Origin: JARRPM01 sp963765545 | Lineage (GTDB): Bacteria; Pseudomonadota; Gammaproteobacteria; Pseudomonadales; Halieaceae | Length of the DNA: 64,000 nt | NCBI GenBank assembly: GCA_963765545.1 | Contig: CAVXWW010000004.1 | Coordinates: 1,922,001-1,986,000 of the forward strand | Direction: 5' to 3' | In this document: in pieces, positions 26,887-33,930 of the stretch | How positions within the stretch are numbered: the first letter of the stretch is position 1 | How the letters are laid out: each line of letters begins with the position of its first letter | The notes under the pieces: generated by a model | What the model was told of the DNA's origin: nothing | Seen by the model: the letters and a program-made list of their open reading frames with translations, nothing else | Database searches by the model: none | Program-made: the position numbers and the translations under genes

Positions 26887-27912
26887 ATGAATTACAGGGG
26901 CATTCTCTTCACAACAGCCGTTCTGGCCGCGGGTGTCGGCCATGCGGCTCACAGCAGCGACCCGGAGGGGTGTGTGACAATCGCCGACGACACGGTCCGA
27001 CTGGCCTGCTACGACGCGGCAGCCGGGCGCAACGTGGCGGCTCCGGAGTCACTGCAGGAAACCGGGGAGGGCCAGGTCGAGGTCAGCGTGAGCACCCCGG
27101 TCGAGGCAGGCGACGCGGATGGTGAGTTCATATCGCCGCGCCTCCAGGAGGAAGAGGCCAACGCCAATAATCGCTTTGTCATTATCCCCCACAACCGCAA
27201 CTACCTGCTGCCAATCACCTATAACAGCAACATCAATGAAGAAGCCTGGAAAGAGCAGCACCCGGGAGATGGCATGGACCAGGCGGAGGCCAAGTTCCAG
27301 ATCAGCTTCAAGGCCATCATCTGGCAGGACATAATGGGCCGGGACATAGACCTGTGGGGCGCATATACCCAGGAGAACTGGTGGCAGATCTATAACACCG
27401 ATACCTCCTCGCCCTTCAGGGAAACAGACTACCAGCCCGAGCTGATCCTCAGTATGGCAAATGACTGGCACTTCCTGGGCGTGCACAACACCCGCCTCGA
27501 GCTGACCTTTAACCATCAATCAAATGGCAGCTCGGAGCCCCAGTCCAGAAGCTGGAACCGGGTGATAGGCTCCGCATTGTTTGAACACAAGAACTTCTCG
27601 CTATTGACCAGCGCCTGGTACCGGGTACCCGAAAGCAACAAGGATGACGACAACCCGGACATCGATGACTATCTGGGTAATGGTCAATTGCAGGGGGTGT
27701 GGAAATGGCCGGACTACACACTGGGCTTCACCTTCCGCAACAATCTCAGCAGCGACAACAAGGGCGCCATCCAACTGGACTGGACCTTCCCCATCAGCCG
27801 GCGCTTCAGCGGTTACGTCCAATACTTCAACGGCTATGGCGAAAGCCTGATAGATTACGATGAGAGCACCAACCGGATCGGCATCGGGGTCACTCTGTCG
27901 GACCCCTTCTGA
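26887..27912 (+). CDS. pldA: Outer-membrane phospholipase A (OMPLA)
   Basis: The 341-aa protein has a signal peptide cleaved near HAAHSS and a C-terminal beta-barrel ending in SDPF. The OMPLA active site is seen as TFNHQSNGSSEPQSRSWNR, with His and Ser in HQSNG and the Asn in SWNR. The enzyme hydrolyses phospholipids that reach the outer leaflet, complementing Mla. It is divergent from the hydrolase-mlaA-binding protein trio across about 250 bp. A strong ribosome-binding site (AGGAGGGT) precedes the ATG. The N-terminal region (25-95) is an acidic linker longer than in E. coli. Confidence 0.93.
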   Translation: MNYRGILFTTAVLAAGVGHAAHSSDPEGCVTIADDTVRLACYDAAAGRNVAAPESLQETGEGQVEVSVSTPVEAGDADGEFISPRLQEEEANANNRFVIIPHNRNYLLPITYNSNINEEAWKEQHPGDGMDQAEAKFQISFKAIIWQDIMGRDIDLWGAYTQENWWQIYNTDTSSPFRETDYQPELILSMANDWHFLGVHNTRLELTFNHQSNGSSEPQSRSWNRVIGSALFEHKNFSLLTSAWYRVPESNKDDDNPDIDDYLGNGQLQGVWKWPDYTLGFTFRNNLSSDNKGAIQLDWTFPISRRFSGYVQYFNGYGESLIDYDESTNRIGIGVTLSDPF

Positions 27913-27927
27913 GACGCGGCAGGGTCT

Positions 27928-30120
27928 CTATACCAGGCTGAAGAACACGGCCAGATTGACAACCGCGATGGCGATAATGCTCATGAGCTTGATCAGGATA
28001 TTCAGGCTGGGGCCGGATGTATCCTTGAACGGATCGCCAACCGTATCGCCGATCACTGCGGCGCGATGAGCCGGTGAGCCCTTGCCGCCGTGCTGACCCG
28101 CCTCGATATACTTCTTGGCATTGTCCCAGGCACCGCCGGTATTGGACAGGAACACCGCCATCACAAATCCCGTGCAAAGCCCGCCTACCAGCAGGGCTAT
28201 CACCCCCGCCACCCCCAGCAGGAGACTGACCACCACCGGCGTGGCAACCGCAATAACCGATGGCCAGACCATTTCGCGCTGGGCACCGCGTGTGGAAATT
28301 TCGATACAGCGGGCATAATCCGGCTCAGCGGTACCTTCGAGAATACCCGGGGTTTCGCGAAACTGGCGTCGCACCTCGGCCACCATCGCGGCGGCCGCCC
28401 GCCCCACCGCCCGCATGGTCATGCCACTGAAAATAAAGGCCGACATGGCGCCGAGAAACAAGCCGACCAGCACTACCGGATTGAGCAAGGTGACATCGAA
28501 ATACACCGTAAAGTCAGCCAGTGTAGCGTCCCGGGTAGCCACCTCAATGTTGTGGGGCAGGCTGAGCAGGGCATGGCCCGACTGGAGCATCGAAATCCGC
28601 ACCACCTCCAGATAGGAGGCGATCAACGCCAGCGCGGTGAGCGCCGCGGAACCGATGGCAAAGCCCTTGCCGGTGGCTGCAGTGGTATTGCCCAGTGAGT
28701 CCAGTGCGTCAGTGCGGGCGCGCACCTCGGGACCCAGGCCACTCATCTCGGCATTGCCGCCCGCGTTGTCGGCGATCGGCCCATAGGCATCACTGGCCAG
28801 GGTAATACCCAGGGTAGACAACATACCCACAGCCGCGATGGCCACGCCATAAAGTCCCCGGGTGACCTCGGCGGGATCAAAAGCCGCGCTGGCCAAAAAG
28901 GCAAACAGGGTGCCGGCAGCGACCGCCAGGACAGGCACCACGGTGGAGAGCATACCGGAGCCGATACCGGCTATCAGCGTGGTTGCCGGGCCGCTCTCTG
29001 CCGCCGCCGCGATGGCCTGCGTAGTGGAGTACGAGGCCGAGGTCGCATATTCCGTGGCGCGACCGATGACAATACCGGTCAGCAGGCCAATCACCACCGC
29101 GCCCCAGCTGCCCCACAAATTGGGCATCTCCAGCAAGTACAGCGCCGGCAGGGAAACCAGAGCCACCAGCACCGCGCTGCTGTTGATTCCGCGGGACAGG
29201 GCCGCCAGCAACGCGCCCTGGTCCGCGTCCTCCCCGGTCTTGACCATAAACACACCGGCAATGGAAACCAGGATTCCCAGGCCGGCAATCATGAAGGGCG
29301 CAGTGATAGCCTTGAGCTGGGATACATCATCGCCGACAAAGGCCGCCGCGCCCAGCGCGCAGGCGGCGAGCAGGGAGCCGCAGTAGGACTCGAACAAATC
29401 CGCTCCCATGCCGGCCACGTCACCCACGTTGTCCCCGACGTTGTCGGCGATTACCGCCGGATTGCGCGGGTCGTCCTCAGGGATACCGGCCTCTACCTTG
29501 CCCACCAGATCGGCCCCCACATCCGCTGCCTTGGTATAGATGCCGCCGCCCACCCTGGCGAACAGGGCCTGCAAGGATGCGCCCATGCTGAATGTCAGGA
29601 CTGTTGTGGTCACCAGTACCAGGCGATAACCATCGATGGACGCTGGCGTGAGCCAGTTGACCAACAGGAACCAGCCGGCGCAGTTCGCCAGGCCCAGCCC
29701 GACCACCGCCAGTCCGATAACGGCGCCGCTGCGAAAAGCCACGCGCAGGCTCTGCCCGAGAGAGGTGCGAGCAGCCGCCGCCGTGCGGGTGGACGCCAGA
29801 GTAGCGGTCTGCATCCCGATGTAACCGGCAAGCGCCGAGAAGAAACCCCCACACAGGAAAGTGAAGGGAAGCCATGGGTTCTGGACGGCGAAACCATAGG
29901 CCAGCACGGCGAACAACACCGCCAGAACAACAAAGACAACGGCCATAACCCGGTATTGCTGGCGCAGGTAGGCCATGGCACCCGCGCGCACATGCCCGCC
30001 TATACGGCGCATAATGGCCGTGCCCTCGTCCTGGCGCTGCATGGCCCGGAAAAACAACGCGGCGACGAGCACTGCAGCCAGGGCGGCGGCAGGTGCCAGC
30101 CAGAACAGGGGTTCAGTCAT
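27928..30120 (-). CDS. hppA: Membrane-bound ion-translocating pyrophosphatase
   Basis: The 730-aa protein, with about 16 membrane helices, hydrolyses PPi to pump ions outward. The substrate-binding motif is seen in DVGADLVGKVEAGIPEDDP and NPAVIADNVGDNVGD near residues 200-232. In the segment GNTTAATGKGF the Ala and Gly occupy the positions that are Lys and Thr in K+-independent enzymes, so it should be K+-dependent. GADLFESY carries the Glu found in K+-dependent Na+- and H+-pumps, so Na+ pumping is possible but not provable here. It is convergent with pldA with 15 bp between stops. Confidence 0.93.
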   Translation of the reverse strand: MTEPLFWLAPAAALAAVLVAALFFRAMQRQDEGTAIMRRIGGHVRAGAMAYLRQQYRVMAVVFVVLAVLFAVLAYGFAVQNPWLPFTFLCGGFFSALAGYIGMQTATLASTRTAAAARTSLGQSLRVAFRSGAVIGLAVVGLGLANCAGWFLLVNWLTPASIDGYRLVLVTTTVLTFSMGASLQALFARVGGGIYTKAADVGADLVGKVEAGIPEDDPRNPAVIADNVGDNVGDVAGMGADLFESYCGSLLAACALGAAAFVGDDVSQLKAITAPFMIAGLGILVSIAGVFMVKTGEDADQGALLAALSRGINSSAVLVALVSLPALYLLEMPNLWGSWGAVVIGLLTGIVIGRATEYATSASYSTTQAIAAAAESGPATTLIAGIGSGMLSTVVPVLAVAAGTLFAFLASAAFDPAEVTRGLYGVAIAAVGMLSTLGITLASDAYGPIADNAGGNAEMSGLGPEVRARTDALDSLGNTTAATGKGFAIGSAALTALALIASYLEVVRISMLQSGHALLSLPHNIEVATRDATLADFTVYFDVTLLNPVVLVGLFLGAMSAFIFSGMTMRAVGRAAAAMVAEVRRQFRETPGILEGTAEPDYARCIEISTRGAQREMVWPSVIAVATPVVVSLLLGVAGVIALLVGGLCTGFVMAVFLSNTGGAWDNAKKYIEAGQHGGKGSPAHRAAVIGDTVGDPFKDTSGPSLNILIKLMSIIAIAVVNLAVFFSLV

Positions 30121-30158
30121 TCTTCCATTGCCTTAAGCTGGTAGAGGTCACGGCGACG

Positions 30159-30944
30159 CTAAACTTCCATATACGGCATCTGGGCCGAGCGCCACCAGCT
30201 GAAGTGTTGCGCCTCGAGTTCCGCCTCTGGGGGAAAACGGTAGAATGCGAAATTCTGCTGGTCACCCACGTAAAAGCCGCCGCGGATAGTGCGGTAGAAC
30301 ACGCCCTCGTTAACCTGCTTCAGGACCAGCTTGCTGTTTTTGCCATCGCCTGCCAGCAAGTCCGCCAGGACGTCGCGCAGGTGGTCGAGATTCGGATAGG
30401 GCAGGTCGTTCGCCTGGCCGTTCACCGGGTCGGTGGCGAGGCCCCTTAGGGAAAGCTGGGAAAACACGATACGCGGCACATGCACTGGCCGCTGTGTATC
30501 GGTGATAGCCCGGCAGAATTCCAGCGGCTCCAGCACGCTGGCGACCATGGGATCAATCGGGCAGAACTCCTGGTAGAGATGGACGCTACGGCCCGGCTCA
30601 CTCAGATATTCGGTGCGATCCAGTGCCAGCGTGCGGCCATTGCGGGTGACCAGGTAGAGCCTGCCCAGCGCTGCCACCGGGATCCGCGACAACACCCGGT
30701 AGATCGCCAGGTAGACAGATTTCTTTGGGCTGCCGTCGGGTTTGGCCACGCAGCGCTGCCCCACCAGTTCCAGGGGAAACTCCCCCTGTGGCAACTGGTC
30801 GGGGTCAACTTCAAAAAAAATCGCTTCGCCCCGGGCGTGCACCCGGGTACCCACCGAGTAGTAGCGCCCAAACGCCTCCGGCTCCAGCATGGAGGCGATC
30901 AGTGCCTGGGGTATCAACGACAGGTAGATATGTGTGCGGCTCAT
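30159..30944 (-). CDS. Unrecognised soluble protein of about 261 aa
   Basis: I do not recognise a family. The start at 30944 (MSRTHIYLSL) is supported by a GGGGAGG ribosome-binding site 5 nt upstream; an ATG 18 bp earlier is not. The protein has no signal peptide or membrane helix, is mixed alpha/beta in appearance, and is rich in Tyr, Phe and Arg, with a C-terminal aromatic block (FYVGDQQNFAFYRFP, HFSWW). It lies 38 bp upstream of hppA on the same strand and may be co-transcribed. Its 5' side borders the hairpin array. Confidence 0.7.
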   Translation of the reverse strand: MSRTHIYLSLIPQALIASMLEPEAFGRYYSVGTRVHARGEAIFFEVDPDQLPQGEFPLELVGQRCVAKPDGSPKKSVYLAIYRVLSRIPVAALGRLYLVTRNGRTLALDRTEYLSEPGRSVHLYQEFCPIDPMVASVLEPLEFCRAITDTQRPVHVPRIVFSQLSLRGLATDPVNGQANDLPYPNLDHLRDVLADLLAGDGKNSKLVLKQVNEGVFYRTIRGGFYVGDQQNFAFYRFPPEAELEAQHFSWWRSAQMPYMEV

Positions 30945-31037
30945 GGTGCCCTCCCCTGACAATTATGGGGGTGGAGCAACCGCCCAGCCTTGATATGAAT
31001 CAGCAGCGGGCAAGGAATTCACCTGAGCGGCTGGCAT

Positions 31038-31053
31038 CGTGCGCCGGCGCACG
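31038..31053. repeat. Perfect 16-bp palindrome CGTGCGCCGGCGCACG
   Basis: An exact GC-only self-complementary sequence lies 54 bp before the first hairpin of the array, in the region between the 261-aa gene and the array. Its function is unknown; it may be the outer boundary of the repeat element. Confidence 0.7.
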
Positions 31054-31076
31054 CCCTGGTGCGTGGCTCTGTTGCT

Positions 31077-31095
31077 GGGTTTGGGTTGGGTTGGG
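31077..31095 (+). other. G-quadruplex motif (four GGG tracts)
   Basis: The plus strand has GGG tracts separated by TTT, TT and TT, which fits the canonical intramolecular G4 pattern. It abuts the first hairpin of the array. The equivalent position before the second hairpin A has three such tracts, and before the third and fourth one tract is interrupted (GAG). Confidence 0.65.
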
Positions 31096-31106
31096 TTCTG
31101 GCCAGC

Positions 31107-31181
31107 GGGCCCGGGCGCAAGCAGGCTTCCCAGTCGCTCCACGTGATTCGCTTGATGAGAAGCCTGCTTACACCCGGACCC
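31107..31181 (-). repeat. Array hairpin A1
   Basis: Stem arms 31107-31129 and 31159-31181 (23 bp) flank the 29-nt loop 31130-31158. On the minus strand all 23 positions pair, three of them as G-T(U) wobbles; on the plus strand the same three would be C-A mismatches. The inner stem is AAGCAGGCTTC with GAAGCCTGCTT. Confidence 0.9.
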
Positions 31182-31278
31182 TTCAATCGAGACTCTCCGA
31201 GGCAGCAAAAGTGAATTGGCGGGCCACAGAGACGTTCTTGCTGACGTTCTGAAATTGGAAGGGACAGGCACGCAACGA

Positions 31279-31353
31279 GGTCCCGGGCGGGGAAGTGTTC
31301 CTCACAAAGCGAATCACGTGGAGCGACTGGGGAATACTTCCCCGCCCGGGACC
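31279..31353 (+). repeat. Array hairpin B1
   Basis: Arms 31279-31301 and 31331-31353 flank loop 31302-31330. All 23 positions pair on the plus strand, with one G-T wobble. The inner stem sequence differs from hairpin A at about ten of twelve positions, yet the loop core AAGCGAATCACGTGGAGCG is the same. Confidence 0.9.
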
Positions 31354-31456
31354 GCTGGACTGAACAAAACCAATCACCCATCAGCTTGGGACCCCGAACG
31401 CCACGCCAATATGTGAAGAACAATAACTAGTGGGTTTGGGTTGGGTTCTGGCCAGC

Positions 31457-31531
31457 GGGTCCGGGCGCAAGCAGGCTTCCCAGTCGCTCCACGTGATTCG
31501 CTTGATGAGAAGCCTGCTTGCACCCGGCCCC
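31457..31531 (-). repeat. Array hairpin A2
   Basis: Arms 31457-31479 and 31509-31531 flank loop 31480-31508. There is one true mismatch and one wobble; a wobble of A1 (position 12 of the stem) is a Watson-Crick pair here. Spacer 1 after this copy is unlike the other cassettes. Confidence 0.88.
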
Positions 31532-31622
31532 TTGCATCGTGCAGCTCCGAGACGATAGCGGGGATGGGCACAGCGTAGTTCCTTATCAATTTGCGAGCAT
31601 GGGCAGGACGGTGACGCAACGA

Positions 31623-31697
31623 GGTCCCGGGCGGGAAAGTGTTTCTCATAAAGCGAATCACGTGGAGCGACTGGGAAACACTTTCCCGCCCGGGACC
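31623..31697 (+). repeat. Array hairpin B2
   Basis: Arms 31623-31645 and 31675-31697 are perfectly complementary over 23 bp around loop 31646-31674. Relative to B1, stem position 14 changed from G-C to A-T and position 22 from C-G to T-A, both arms together, and the position 19 wobble became G-C. Confidence 0.9.
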
Positions 31698-31798
31698 GCT
31701 GGACTGAACAAAACCAATCACCCATCAGCTTGGGACCCCGAACGCCACGCCAATATGTGAAGAGCAAACTAGTGGGTTTGAGTTGGGTTCTGGCCAGC

Positions 31799-31873
31799 GG
31801 GCCCGGGCGCAAGCAGGCTTCCCAGTCGCTCCACGTGATTCGCTTGATGAGAAGCCTGCTTACACCCGGACCC
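31799..31873 (-). repeat. Array hairpin A3
   Basis: Arms 31799-31821 and 31851-31873 flank loop 31822-31850. The sequence is the same as A1, including the three wobble positions. Confidence 0.9.
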
Positions 31874-31970
31874 TTCAATCGAGACTCTCCGAGGCAGCAA
31901 AAGTGAATTGGCGGGCCACAGAGACGTTCTTGCTGACGTTCTGAAATTGGAAGGGACAGGCACGCAACGA

Positions 31971-32045
31971 GGTCCCGGGCGGGGAAGTGTTCCTCACAAA
32001 GCGAATTACGTGGAGCGACTGGGGAATACTTCCCCGCCCGGGACC
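31971..32045 (+). repeat. Array hairpin B3
   Basis: Arms 31971-31993 and 32023-32045 flank loop 31994-32022. It is like B1 but the loop hexamer CACGTG has become TACGTG. Confidence 0.9.
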
Positions 32046-32146
32046 GCTGGACTGAACAAAACCAATCACCCATCAGCTTGGGACCCCGAACGCCACGCCA
32101 ATATGTGAAGAGCAAACTAGTGGGTTTGAGTTGGGTTCTGGCCAGC

Positions 32147-32221
32147 GGGCCCGGGCGCAAGCAGGCTTCCCAGTCGCTCCACGTGATTCGCTTGATGAGA
32201 AGCCTGCTTACACCCGGACCC
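32147..32221 (-). repeat. Array hairpin A4
   Basis: Arms 32147-32169 and 32199-32221 flank loop 32170-32198. The sequence is the same as A1 and A3. The following spacer 1 has several small insertions and deletions. Confidence 0.9.
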
Positions 32222-32322
32222 TTCAATCGAGCACTCTCCGAGGCAAGCAAAAGTGAATTGGCGGGCCACGGAGTACGTTCTTGCTCGAATTTGCTGAAAT
32301 TGGAAGGGACAGAACGCAACGA

Positions 32323-32397
32323 GGTCCCGGGCGGGGAAGTGTTCCTCACAAAGCGAATTACGTGGAGCGACTGGGGAATACTTCCCCGCCCGGGACC
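32323..32397 (+). repeat. Array hairpin B4
   Basis: Arms 32323-32345 and 32375-32397 flank loop 32346-32374. It has the same TACGTG loop variant as B3, so cassettes 3 and 4 are recent duplicates. Confidence 0.9.
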
Positions 32398-32498
32398 GCT
32401 GGACTGAACAAAACCAATCACCCATCAGCTTGGGACCCCGAACGCCACGCCAATATGTGAAGAGCAAACTAGTGGGTTTGAGTTGGGTTCTGGCCAGC

Positions 32499-32573
32499 GG
32501 GCCCGGGTGGGAAAGTGTTCCTCAAAAAGCGAATCACGTGGAGCGACTGGGAAATACTTTCCCGCCCGGGACC
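32499..32573 (+). repeat. Array terminal hybrid hairpin (A flank, B stem)
   Basis: The left side keeps the type A entry (CCAGCGGGCCCGGG) but the stem and orientation are type B. Arms 32499-32521 and 32551-32573 flank loop 32522-32550. There are two mismatches and two wobbles. It looks like a recombination or deletion joint between an A and a B unit, and it ends the array 26 bp before the ompA-like terminator. Confidence 0.85.
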
Positions 32574-32598
32574 GCTGGACCGAACCAAACCAGAGCAC

Positions 32599-32629
32599 AA
32601 AAAAAGCCCGCTGGATCACTCCAGCGGGC
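32599..32629 (-). terminator. Rho-independent terminator of the ompA-like gene
   Basis: A perfect 10-bp stem (GCCCGCTGGA with TCCAGCGGGC) and 4-nt loop is followed on the minus strand by seven T residues. It lies 48 bp after the ompA-like stop codon and separates that transcript from the hairpin array. Confidence 0.9.
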
Positions 32630-32676
32630 CCTTTATTTCCAGTGCATATGCACTGCTTTTCTACTTCATGTTGCTG

Positions 32677-33747
32677 TTACTTGCAGTCGGTGCGGCGCAG
32701 AACCACACGGCGGTTCTTGGCGCGACCTTCCTCGGTAGCGTTGCTGGCAACAGGGTCGCTCTTGCCATAACCGGTAGTGGTGAAGCGGCCGGACATATTT
32801 ACGCCCTTGGACTCCAGGTACTTATACACGGATTCAGCACGACGCTTGGACAGGTCCAGGTTGTATGCCTCAGTACCGATCTCGTCAGTGTAGCCGTCGA
32901 TCTTGCCACCGATAAAGCTGACCTTGGGGTTGGTCAGAACCGGCACCAGCGCATCGAGGTCTACCATGTCGTTGATGGTCAGCTCGTCGGAATCAAAGGC
33001 AAACTCCAGATTCATGCTGTAGTGGCAGGTACAACCCATGGAATCGACCGTTGCGCCGGCGGGCGTGGTAGGACACTGGTCCACCCCGTCGCAGACACCG
33101 TCATCATCACCGTCCAGGCATGCTGCAGCTGCAACAACCGGTGCGGCCACAACCGCTGGCTTGGGGCTGCGGAAGTGATAGGTAAAACCGGCGGACACCA
33201 TGTAGAAATCATCCACTTCATTGTCGTCAAAACCTTCCGCTTCAACGCGGAAAGCCAGGTGACCGAAGTTGTAGGCAACACCCACACCATAGGCCAACTG
33301 GTTATCGTCCTCGTCATCCTGCTGGCCGAGGTAATTCACGTCACGGTTCAGAGCAATACCACCGACTTTGGCAAACACATCAACCGGTCCGATAGGTATG
33401 GTACCGACCACGAAGCCGTCCCAGCCTGTCGGGTCTGCGCGCAGTTTTTCACCAGGAATAGCCGTATTCGTCCTCAATTGGCCGAAATTCTTGTAGCCAC
33501 CCTCGAGGCCGACGTTCAGCCAGGACAACACACTCCAGTTATAGCCAACGAAGAATTTCCACGCCGAAGCATCATCGTCAAACTTGCGGTTGTCATCCTT
33601 GTAGCCGAAATCGCTGGCATCCTGGTCCACATTGGTCTGGCCATAGGAACCACCCAGATACAAGCCGGGTTCGGCGGCGTACGCCGCGCCAGTGACCAGC
33701 GACGCGGCCAGCAGGGCGGTAAGCGCCAGTTTTTTGCTGATATTCAT
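32677..33747 (-). CDS. OmpA-family outer-membrane porin with TSP3 linker
   Basis: The 356-aa protein starts at the ATG for MNISKKLALT, preceded by AAGGAGA. A signal peptide ends at AYAAE. An eight-stranded OmpA-like barrel (about 25-200) follows, then an Asp-rich calcium-type repeat (CLDGDDDGVCDGVDQCP) and a C-terminal OmpA peptidoglycan-binding domain (FAFDSDELT, GYTDEIGTEAYNLDLSKRRAESV, NRRVVL). It likely ties the outer membrane to peptidoglycan. The strong ribosome-binding site and clear terminator suggest high expression. Confidence 0.93.
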   Translation of the reverse strand: MNISKKLALTALLAASLVTGAAYAAEPGLYLGGSYGQTNVDQDASDFGYKDDNRKFDDDASAWKFFVGYNWSVLSWLNVGLEGGYKNFGQLRTNTAIPGEKLRADPTGWDGFVVGTIPIGPVDVFAKVGGIALNRDVNYLGQQDDEDDNQLAYGVGVAYNFGHLAFRVEAEGFDDNEVDDFYMVSAGFTYHFRSPKPAVVAAPVVAAAACLDGDDDGVCDGVDQCPTTPAGATVDSMGCTCHYSMNLEFAFDSDELTINDMVDLDALVPVLTNPKVSFIGGKIDGYTDEIGTEAYNLDLSKRRAESVYKYLESKGVNMSGRFTTTGYGKSDPVASNATEEGRAKNRRVVLRRTDCK

Positions 33748-33930
33748 TGTGTATCTCCTTGTTTTTACTGAATTTTTAAGTCTAGCCACACAGTATTGGC
33801 TATGACTTTCGCTGTTTTGTGGGTATCACCCAACCCCCGATATGCCCCCAACCCCTCGCCGGGAATCCCCAATGAGTCACGTCGATTGTCAGCCGCATGA
33901 ATTTAACTCCAAACGGCGCCAAAAATCCAG

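Larger units (their letters stand above)
31057..32597. repeat. Tandem array of about 350-bp cassettes carrying nine covarying hairpins
   Basis: Four cassettes plus a terminal hybrid unit fill most of the 1.7-kb gap between the 261-aa gene and the ompA-like gene. Each cassette is hairpin A (75 bp), spacer 1 (91-101 bp), hairpin B (75 bp, opposite orientation) and spacer 2 (101-103 bp). Starts of A are 31107, 31457, 31799 and 32147; starts of B are 31279, 31623, 31971 and 32323; the hybrid starts at 32499. Spacer 2 is nearly identical in all copies. Spacer 1 is shared by cassettes 1, 3 and 4 but differs in cassette 2. Open frames crossing the array exist only because the period preserves repeated peptides; none has a ribosome-binding site or protein-like features. 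I see no gene here. Confidence 0.92.

Noticed and set aside
31107..32573. Hairpins as intrinsic terminators
   Set aside because: Stems are strong, but no T-tract follows any of them, the 29-nt loop is too long, and they are far from the nearby gene ends; ompA already has its own terminator.
31107..32573. Hairpins as integron attC sites or CRISPR repeats
   Set aside because: Orientation alternates, no attC core sites were seen, no integrase or cas gene is present, and the spacers are repeated rather than unique.
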